From an uncultured Clostridia bacterium (lineage in GTDB: Bacteria > Bacillota > Clostridia > Oscillospirales > Ruminococcaceae), in assembly GCA_945876755.1 (NCBI GenBank), contig CAMCPM010000010.1, forward strand, positions 1 to 64,000: a stretch of DNA of 64,000 nt, written 5' to 3'. Each line of letters starts with the position of its first letter. The stretch's first letter is position 1. Positions 8,817-15,918 of this stretch are shown piece after piece. The position numbers and the translations under genes were made by a program. The notes beneath the pieces are model-generated. The model searched no databases. It worked only from the letters and a program-made list of their open reading frames with translations, and had not been told where the DNA came from.

Positions 8817-10526
8817 ATGAATATAAAAAGAATTTCAGCCGCACTTGCTGCTCTGCTGGTGTGTGCTTCACTTGGCGGAACGGTTACAGCCGAGCAGTCT
8901 GCATCAGATATCACAGTTTATCCTTCGGAAGGGCATAAAGCTGTATCGCCATACATCTATGGAGTAAACAGTGGCGTTGATCTGAGTACGGTTTCTGCAA
9001 AATCATTCCGTTTAGGCGGAAACAGAATGTCTGCATACAACTGGGAAAACAATATGTCAAATGCTGGCTCTGACTGGCATAATACTGCCGATATGTATCT
9101 GATAACCAAAGCAGCGCAGGAGTTTAAGCAGGCTCCCGGAGGAGCGGCGCTTAACGCTTTATATGAGGCAAAAAACGGAAACGTTCCATATACTTTGCTT
9201 ACGCTTCAGATGCTGGGATATGTTTCATCAAGCAAAAGAGGTCAGCTAAAGAAAGATATGACGGCTCCCTCCGAATATTGGAAGAAGGTTGTCAACCGTA
9301 AAAACGGTGATCTGTCCCTTGAACCCGATAAAAAAGACGACTGCGTTTATATGGACGAATATTTGAATTATCTCTTTGAAAATGTGGGAAAATCGGACAG
9401 CGAAACAGGCATTAAGGCGTTTGCGCTTGATAACGAACCTGCACTCTGGCACCATACCCACAGTCTTGTTCAGACTGAACCGCTTTTATGTTCGGAGCTT
9501 ATCGGAAAATCCATTGATCTTGCTTCTCTTGTGAAGGAAATGGACAGCGGAGCAGAAGTATTCGGCCCCTCTCTTTTTGGATATTCCGCTTTTGATTCTT
9601 TTGCAGGCGCATCCGACTGGACTGAACTGAAATCAGAAAACAGTTATCGCTGGTTTATAGATTATTACCTTGACGAAATGAAAAAGGCAGAACAGGAAAA
9701 AAGCACACGCCTTCTGGATGTGCTGGATATCCATTATTATACCGAAGCAAAGGGAGTGTGCGGCGAACGTTCCTGCAATCATTATGATAATGATGACTGC
9801 GTAAAGGCACGTCTTGACAGTGTGCGTTCTCTGTACGATGAAAATTATCACGAGGACAGCTGGATAACCGACACAGGTGCAGAATTCTTCCCTTTGATTC
9901 CCAATTTACAGCAGTCTATTGATACATATTACCCCGGAACCAAAATAGCCTTTACCGAGTATAATTTTGGCGGCGGAGATCACATTTCAGGAGCGGTGGC
10001 ACAGGCTGACACTCTGGGAATATTTGCGGAAAACGGAGTGTATTTTGCAACAATATGGTCATTTGATGAGAATGAATATCAGCTTGCAGCAATAAATATG
10101 TTTACTAATTACGACGGTGCAGGTAACGGCTTTGGAAATACACTTGTTAAAAGTGAGTATGATAATGAGGATATTTCCGTATATTCTTCAATTGAAGATG
10201 ACAATGAGAACATTGTTAAGATAATCGTAACGAACAGGTCTGTTCACGAGGAAACCCCTGTCCGAATTACTCTTTCTTCGGATAATAAATATTCCGATGC
10301 CGAGGTGTATTCTCTTTACGGAGATTCTTCCGAGATACATTGCCTTGACGGAATTGACAAAATATCGGACAACAGCTTTGAATATAGCTTAAAGCCATTG
10401 TCCGTTACCGAGTTTATAGTCCATAAGAAAGAGAAAAATATTGCTGTTCCGATCATAGCGGCAATATCCGCTACGGCTGCCGCTATTATAGGAATATGCA
10501 TAGCTTTAAAACGCAAAAATAAGTAA
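8817..10526 (+). CDS. Glycoside hydrolase family 44 (endoglucanase/xyloglucanase-like), secreted and C-terminally membrane anchored
   Basis: Signal peptide; SPYIYGVNSG...FRLGGNRMSAYNWENNMSNAGSDW; C-terminal TM IAVPIIAAISATAAAIIGICIALKRKNK. Confidence 0.9.
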   Translation: MNIKRISAALAALLVCASLGGTVTAEQSASDITVYPSEGHKAVSPYIYGVNSGVDLSTVSAKSFRLGGNRMSAYNWENNMSNAGSDWHNTADMYLITKAAQEFKQAPGGAALNALYEAKNGNVPYTLLTLQMLGYVSSSKRGQLKKDMTAPSEYWKKVVNRKNGDLSLEPDKKDDCVYMDEYLNYLFENVGKSDSETGIKAFALDNEPALWHHTHSLVQTEPLLCSELIGKSIDLASLVKEMDSGAEVFGPSLFGYSAFDSFAGASDWTELKSENSYRWFIDYYLDEMKKAEQEKSTRLLDVLDIHYYTEAKGVCGERSCNHYDNDDCVKARLDSVRSLYDENYHEDSWITDTGAEFFPLIPNLQQSIDTYYPGTKIAFTEYNFGGGDHISGAVAQADTLGIFAENGVYFATIWSFDENEYQLAAINMFTNYDGAGNGFGNTLVKSEYDNEDISVYSSIEDDNENIVKIIVTNRSVHEETPVRITLSSDNKYSDAEVYSLYGDSSEIHCLDGIDKISDNSFEYSLKPLSVTEFIVHKKEKNIAVPIIAAISATAAAIIGICIALKRKNK

Positions 10527-10548
10527 TAATTGATAAATATAAACGCAA

Positions 10549-10594
10549 CAACCTTGACTTCGTAAAAATCCGAAAGTCAAGGTTGCTGTTTTAT
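10549..10594 (+). terminator. Rho-independent terminator after GH44
   Basis: CAACCTTGACTT...AAGTCAAGGTTG followed by CTGTTTTATT. Confidence 0.85.
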
Positions 10595-10636
10595 TGTAAA
10601 GCAATTGATCAAGATTTATTTTAAAGATAATGATAT

Positions 10637-11026
10637 ATGGATAAAACCGCACTGGAGCTTTTGAAGCCTGTTTCGGGAAATGCTTAGTTTGTGGATAAGG
10701 TGAAAAGGCTTGAAGCTGAAATCGTGAATCAGAATTCCGAAACGGAAAAGTGGCATAAAGAATATCAGCTGTATAAAGACGAATACCATCGGCTTGTTAA
10801 AGAGAGAGAAAAATTAATCAAACATATTGACAAACTGAAATAGGAGTTTTCTGCCGAACAAGCCAAAACCTCCGAAACAGAAAAACATATAGCCGAGCTT
10901 ACGGACAAATCCGTTGCAATTGCTGAAATGGGAGAAAGGCTCAATGCTATTTTCTGGATTTTGTTAGAAACCGTCAAAACGGGTATAATAAAGAAAATCT
11001 TAAATCAGCTCACAAGAAAGTTGTAA
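10637..11026 (+). pseudogene. Coiled-coil protein remnant (possibly mobilisation/relaxase C-terminus) interrupted by two in-frame TAG codons
   Basis: MDKTALELLKPVSGNA*FVDKVKRLEAEIVNQNSETEKWHKEYQLYKDEYHRLVKEREKLIKHIDKLK*EFSAEQAKTSETEKHIAELTDKS...; TAG at 10685-10687 and 10841-10843. Confidence 0.6.
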
Positions 11027-11080
11027 ACACATTGAATTAAAAAGGTTGAAAAAGAGGTTGGCAGAATGTCGCAAGTGCAG

Positions 11081-11379
11081 AAAAGGTACACCTTTTCCCG
11101 TCAAGCTCCGCTGACGGCTTGTTAGGAGCTGTCTGCCCCTAACACCCAAATAATGTTTAAAAAAATCAGAAGTATATTTTTCTAAATGCCTATGTGAAGC
11201 AAGCATAATGCCTAAATACGGCTATCCGAAATGAAAACTGTACAGTTTTTCATCGCTTGCGAGTGTTTCCGAAAAGATACGTATCTTTTCCACGCTTGCG
11301 GGCTTTTACCCATAAAGTCATATGACTTTTCATCGCTTGCGGATATCTTCATCACAAATCATATTCAACCGGGTTGAAT
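11081..11379. repeat. Cluster of palindromes, three followed by a CGCTTGCG motif
   Basis: AAAAGGT-AC-ACCTTTT (11081-11096); AAAACTGTACAGTTTT (11234-11249); GAAAAGATACGTATCTTTTC (11271-11290); AAAGTCATATGACTTT (11314-11329); ATTCAACC-G-GGTTGAAT (11363-11379). Confidence 0.9.
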
Positions 11380-11380
11380 C

Positions 11381-11884
11381 TCATTTTCTCCACTTTTGGA
11401 TTGGCTCACTTTTGCCGCAGCTATCGGAAGTGGCAGGAAAATTCATCATCCATTCCGCATATTCTTCTTCGGTTATGATTTTTTCACTCAGTTCTTTTCT
11501 GCGAAGCTGCCATTCTTCAAGAAATTTATTCAGCAGATGATTGTGAAATTGAAGTGCAGGCTGCGGATTTCCAAGTTCATCGGAAACTGAGATTATAGAA
11601 AAATTGTTAATGCGCAATTTTTTCGATTCCTGCTCAAGATCAAAAAGCAAATGAATGAAGTTTTCTGTATTTTCCAAAGACGGATTTTTCAGAGAATTGA
11701 TATTTACATCAAGTACGGCAGCTATCTCCGACAGCAATTCCGATTTTGGAGTTCTTGTGCCGCTTTCATATTGAGCGATCCTGACATCTGCAGATTTTTC
11801 ATCAAAGCCGAGTTTCATTCCAAGTTCTTTCTGAGTAAGCCCACGAAGATTTCTTGCATTTTTGATTTTTTCACCTATCGTCAT
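11381..11884 (-). CDS. XRE-family HTH transcriptional regulator
   Basis: MTIGEKIKNARNLRGLTQKELGMKLGFDEKSADVRIAQYESGTRTPKSELLSEIAAVLDV; start refined from the longer ORF (RBS GGGAGGG). Confidence 0.9.
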   Translation of the reverse strand: MTIGEKIKNARNLRGLTQKELGMKLGFDEKSADVRIAQYESGTRTPKSELLSEIAAVLDVNINSLKNPSLENTENFIHLLFDLEQESKKLRINNFSIISVSDELGNPQPALQFHNHLLNKFLEEWQLRRKELSEKIITEEEYAEWMMNFPATSDSCGKSEPIQKWRK

Positions 11885-12106
11885 AGCGCCCTCCCGTAAA
11901 AATATTCTCAAATAGATTATATCATATTTTTCGATTCCTCTCAATAACCTAATCAAAAAAGTTAAAGAAATTTTCTGAAACCTCTTGACAAAAGCAAATT
12001 TGTATAGTATAATATAGCTAAGCATTTAAGATTAGTTATAATGTGATTGCCCAAGATTTATTAAAAATTGAATAATGGCGTCCCAAAGGAGCGGGGCGGA
12101 ACAGCG

Positions 12107-12157
12107 AAAGAGAGCTAAGAGCAAATCTGCGGATTTGTTTCATAGCTCTCTTTTTTA
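12107..12157 (+). terminator. Attenuator/terminator-like nested hairpin in the leader of the TnpW-like gene
   Basis: AAAGAGAGCTA...TAGCTCTCTTT with inner CAAATC-TGCG-GATTTG, then T-run. Confidence 0.75.
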
Positions 12158-12185
12158 TTTTGACGAAAAAGAAAGAGGGAACAAA

Positions 12186-12386
12186 ATGAGAGGAACAACA
12201 TTAACCGAACTGAACGAGAAATACAAAGATTCCCAGGTTCGCACAAACAGATATTTCGTGGACGGCAAGGAATACATAGTCCACAGCCATTTCTGCGGAA
12301 ACAAGGATATTGACAAGGTTATCTCAACGATTGCCTTGACTCGTGCGATGTCCGAGGTATTTGAAAAAACAGAAAAAATCGCGTAA
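12186..12386 (+). CDS. TnpW-like small transposon-encoded protein
   Basis: MRGTTLTELNEKYKDSQVRTNRYFVDGKEYIVHSHFCGNKDIDKVISTIALTRAMSEVFEKTEKIA; sits just upstream of a large serine recombinase. Confidence 0.55.
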   Translation: MRGTTLTELNEKYKDSQVRTNRYFVDGKEYIVHSHFCGNKDIDKVISTIALTRAMSEVFEKTEKIA

Positions 12387-12403
12387 TTTATCACTTTAAA
12401 GTA

Positions 12404-12432
12404 TTGCTATCTTTTGAGATATATGATATAAT
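12404..12432 (+). promoter_or_regulatory. Sigma-A-type promoter for the serine recombinase
   Basis: TTGCTA-N17-TATAAT. Confidence 0.6.
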
Positions 12433-12479
12433 ATGTATATCGAAGATAGCTGCTTTGGAACAGAAAGGAGTTTTTTAAT

Positions 12480-14150
12480 ATGCCAAAGCAGACAATTTAC
12501 AATGCAGGGATCTATGTAAGGCTTTCCAAGGACGATGAGAGAGCAGGAGAATCCCTGTCCATAGAAAATCAGAAGCGTATTCTCACAAGCTATGTTACCG
12601 AGCAAGGTTGGAATATCGTTGATATTTATGTCGATGACGGTTACAGCGGAACAAATTTTGACCGCCCCGGTGTCACTCGTTTGCTTGAAGATGCTAAAAC
12701 AGGAAAAATCAATCTTATCATTGTTAAGGACTTATCCCGTTTCGGCAGAAACTATATTCAGGTTGGTCAGTACATCGACTACATCTTTCCAACCTACAAT
12801 ATCCGCTTTATTGCTCTGAATGATAATGTTGATACTTTCAACACCGACAGCACTGCTATGGATATGATGCCTATAATGAATGTATTCAACGAGTGGCACG
12901 CTGCCAATACGTCCAAAAAGATTCGGGCTGTTATTGAATCTAATGCGAAGTCGGGAAAGTATCGTACAACTTTTGCTCCTTATGGGTATGTCAAGGGTGA
13001 TGATGAAAATCGTCTGCCTGTTGTGGACGAGCCGGCGGCAAGTGTTGTTCGGCGAATATTTGAAATGCGTTCACAGGGTATCAGTCCAAGACACATTGCT
13101 GACACTCTAAATGCAGAAGGTATTCCGACTGCATCGGATTATATGTATTCCAAACTCGGAAAGCCCAATCCACGCAAAACGGCTCACTTGTGGGGAACAA
13201 AAACGGTAAAGCAGATACTAAATAATCCGATTTATCTCGGAAACTTATATCAGCTTCGTTCAACTACCGTATCCTATAAGAATCATAAGGTTGTAAAAAA
13301 GGACAAGGAATATTGGATAGTAATTGAGAATACTCATGAGCCGCTTGTTTCTCAAGAGATATGGGACAAATGTCAGGAAATTGCTGAATCTGTCAGTCAG
13401 GGCAAGAGGACAAAAAAGGGTGAAACAATGCCTCTCAGCGGATTAATGTACTGTGCAGACTGCGGAGAAAAGATGCGTTTGGGAACGAATAATACCACGA
13501 ACGGAAGTAAAAAGCTGCCGAGAAAGTACATTCGCCACAATTATCAATGTGGGGCATACAGCCGTTTCGGGAAATTTTACTGCACAAGTCATTATATCAA
13601 GATGAAGGATATAAATGCGGTTGTGCTTGCGGATATTCGGTCAATGGCTGAACTTGTTGTTGAGGACGAAGAATCGGCAAGACAGAGATTCCTTTCGGAG
13701 AAAGCTAAACTTAATGAACGTCAGACTGCCGATGAAGAAAAACGTCTTCGTGACGGCAAGCATCGTCTTGAAGAACTCAAAAAGTTGATACCTTCTATTT
13801 ATGAAGATAAGGTGTTAGGTAAAATCCCGGAGGACGTTTGCGTAAATTTGTTGGAAAAGTATCAAGCAGAGCAGAAGGCGTTGTCCGCAGAGGTGGAAGA
13901 GCTTGAAGCGAAGCTGTCCGCCGTAAAGAAGGACGAGGAAGATGTTGAGGAATTTATCCGCCGCTTGAAGAAATACACCGATGTGCAGGAGCTTACACGT
14001 GAAATGACTCTTGAGCTTATTGAGTACATCACCGTTGACGAGTATGCCGCCGGCAGACCGAGAGATATCCATATTTATTACAAATTGATTGAAAAGCCGC
14101 TTCCTCACAAGAAGTATCTTGAAGTGGCTAAGAATGAAGAAACCGCCTGA
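12480..14150 (+). CDS. Large serine recombinase (Tn4451 TnpX-like, resolvase + recombinase + zinc ribbon + coiled coil)
   Basis: AGIYVRLSKDDERAGESLSIENQKRIL...DDGYSGTNFDRPGVTRLLEDAKTGKINLIIVKDLSRFGRNYIQVGQYIDY...CADCGEKMR; intact 556 aa. Confidence 0.95.
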   Translation: MPKQTIYNAGIYVRLSKDDERAGESLSIENQKRILTSYVTEQGWNIVDIYVDDGYSGTNFDRPGVTRLLEDAKTGKINLIIVKDLSRFGRNYIQVGQYIDYIFPTYNIRFIALNDNVDTFNTDSTAMDMMPIMNVFNEWHAANTSKKIRAVIESNAKSGKYRTTFAPYGYVKGDDENRLPVVDEPAASVVRRIFEMRSQGISPRHIADTLNAEGIPTASDYMYSKLGKPNPRKTAHLWGTKTVKQILNNPIYLGNLYQLRSTTVSYKNHKVVKKDKEYWIVIENTHEPLVSQEIWDKCQEIAESVSQGKRTKKGETMPLSGLMYCADCGEKMRLGTNNTTNGSKKLPRKYIRHNYQCGAYSRFGKFYCTSHYIKMKDINAVVLADIRSMAELVVEDEESARQRFLSEKAKLNERQTADEEKRLRDGKHRLEELKKLIPSIYEDKVLGKIPEDVCVNLLEKYQAEQKALSAEVEELEAKLSAVKKDEEDVEEFIRRLKKYTDVQELTREMTLELIEYITVDEYAAGRPRDIHIYYKLIEKPLPHKKYLEVAKNEETA

Positions 14151-14193
14151 TTTGGCGGTTTGAGAAGAATTTATTATTGTGTGACCTTTTGCG

Positions 14194-14313
14194 ATGTTTG
14201 CTACTTTATCTGTATATACTCACGCATTCAACGAGGTAAAAGCCAAAGCCACAGACGAGATCGTAGATATGCTTCATCTGAACGAGAAATCCGGCTCCCG
14301 TAAGACAAGCTGA
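14194..14313 (+). pseudogene. Tyrosine integrase C-terminal remnant (retains the YTH region)
   Basis: Hand translation MFATLSVYTHAFNEVKAKATDEIVDMLHLNEKSGSRKTS*. Confidence 0.75.
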
Positions 14314-14360
14314 ATTCAGAGTTGTCCAAAATTTGACCAAAGCCCATAATCTGATATAAG

Positions 14361-14410
14361 AATAACCTCTCAACTGACGCATTAAAGCCATTTGAGAGGT
14401 TATTTCTTTT
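14361..14410 (+). terminator. Hairpin terminator between element and tRNA-Pro
   Basis: AATAACCTCTCAA...TTGAGAGGTTATT followed by TCTTTT. Confidence 0.75.
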
Positions 14411-14412
14411 GG

Positions 14413-14486
14413 TCGGAGTGACGGGACTTGAACCCACGGCCTCTACCACCCCAAGGTAGCGCGCTACCAATCTGCGCCACACCCCG
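14413..14486 (-). tRNA. tRNA-Pro (anticodon GGG)
   Basis: Minus strand CGGGGTGTGGCGCAGATTGGTAGCGCGCTACCTTGGGGTGGTAGAGGCCGTGGGTTCAAGTCCCGTCACTCCGA; acceptor, D, anticodon and T arms fold. Confidence 0.96.
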
Positions 14487-14633
14487 AACAACAGTATTAA
14501 TTATACCATACTGTTATTCGGTTGTCAAGCAATATTTTATATTTTGTGATTTTTCACAAAAATAAATTAAAAATGTTCAAAAATACAATGCTACAAATTC
14601 AATAATATTGCAAAAATATTTTTGCATATCAAA

Positions 14634-15848
14634 TTATTTAATTCCGTATTGTGCCAAAGCCTTTTTCATATCAGCGCCAACATCGGCATCTTTACTGAAA
14701 TAGTGGTCTAAATCTGTATCCTCATAGAAAATATATACGCTTATTATATATTGGGTATCATTGAAGCCATATGAATAAATAGTCGGTATAAGGTCGCTGT
14801 TAGTTTTTTTCTGAACGCTTTCCAGTACCTTGCACATCTTATCAACATCCAATACATATGTCTTCATTTTTTCGTAAAGCGATTTTGACGAACATTTAAA
14901 ATCAATACTGATTTTTTCTTTTTTAGCAGCTGATGTAAGCTGATTTTTTATTAAACTTTTTGCCGAATCAAAATCCTCTGCATATTTTTTATTTACAATA
15001 TAATAATTTTTAGAATTATCTGTAGCAGCAGGTACTTCAAAGCTGAGATTATCTTCTTTATGAGAACCTGCCAATGACTTATCGCTTACCATAAAGTAAT
15101 CATACTGAAGATTATTTTTAACATTGCTTATAGGGTCATCCCATGTAACGTCAACATTATACCACTTCTTGTTATAATAAACCTTATTCCACATATGAAG
15201 CGTATCATCTTTATTATTTACGTCATCTCCTATTACAGTTACAGTACGGATACCTGCCTGACCGCAAATATATGTAAAAGTTTTGGCATATCCGTCACAC
15301 TTTGCCTTATTTTTTACCAGCGCGCCATAAACTGTATCATTTGTTTTGCTATCAAGGTCATACACTGTATTTTTAATTATAGAATCATGGATCGTTCTGA
15401 TTTTTTTATATGTTGACATATCTTCTGTAAGTTTTGATAAAATTTCATCTGCTTCTTTTTCATATGATTTTACCATTTTATCATATGTTTCTTTATTATA
15501 CCGGTAAGTCATTTTAAAAGTTACCGATTTTCTGGATGACGAAGTTGCTTCAATATCTTTTAAATTAAATGTCATTGGGTCGTGAAGAATAAGAAGCTCT
15601 GAGATTTTGTTGAAATCTTCCTGATCTATTTCATAATTGATCTTTAATGTTTTTTTACATTCAATTACAGCTTCTTTCAATGATTTATATGCCTTTTTCG
15701 CATTATCTGTAAGCTGATTATAATAATAAGGAGTCTCATAAACCTTTGCGGCTTCCGCAATACTATAATCGCTTGTTGCGAGTGTTGTTGCTGTAACTGC
15801 CAACGACATTACAAAACACAACATGAATGAAATAAATTTTTTAAACAT
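14634..15848 (-). CDS. Secreted transglutaminase-like (cysteine protease fold) protein
   Basis: Signal peptide; AKCDGYAKTFTYICGQAGIRTVTVIGD...LHMWNKVYYNKKWYNVDVTWDDP (C-H-D triad context). Confidence 0.85.
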   Translation of the reverse strand: MFKKFISFMLCFVMSLAVTATTLATSDYSIAEAAKVYETPYYYNQLTDNAKKAYKSLKEAVIECKKTLKINYEIDQEDFNKISELLILHDPMTFNLKDIEATSSSRKSVTFKMTYRYNKETYDKMVKSYEKEADEILSKLTEDMSTYKKIRTIHDSIIKNTVYDLDSKTNDTVYGALVKNKAKCDGYAKTFTYICGQAGIRTVTVIGDDVNNKDDTLHMWNKVYYNKKWYNVDVTWDDPISNVKNNLQYDYFMVSDKSLAGSHKEDNLSFEVPAATDNSKNYYIVNKKYAEDFDSAKSLIKNQLTSAAKKEKISIDFKCSSKSLYEKMKTYVLDVDKMCKVLESVQKKTNSDLIPTIYSYGFNDTQYIISVYIFYEDTDLDHYFSKDADVGADMKKALAQYGIK

Positions 15849-15918
15849 AATAACTCCCCTTTAACAAATAATTTTATTTATTATAACATATTTATAATTA
15901 ATTTGCAATATTTTTTCC

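Larger units (their letters stand above)
10637..14411. mobile_element. Degraded mobilisable transposon-like island carrying a serine recombinase (boundaries approximate)
   Basis: Coiled-coil pseudogene, palindrome cluster, XRE, TnpW-like, serine recombinase, tyrosine-integrase ghost; located between GH44 terminator and tRNA-Pro. Confidence 0.6.

Noticed and set aside
11231-11340. Could the palindrome cluster be a CRISPR array?
   Set aside because: Units differ in sequence and spacing, symmetry is within units, and there are no uniform repeats/unique spacers or cas genes.
14206-14491. Minus-strand ORFs of 61-87 aa (MFGVWRRLVARYLGVVEAVGSSPVTPTK...)
   Set aside because: The longer one is translation through tRNA-Pro (GSSPVTPT from the T-arm is a common artefact).
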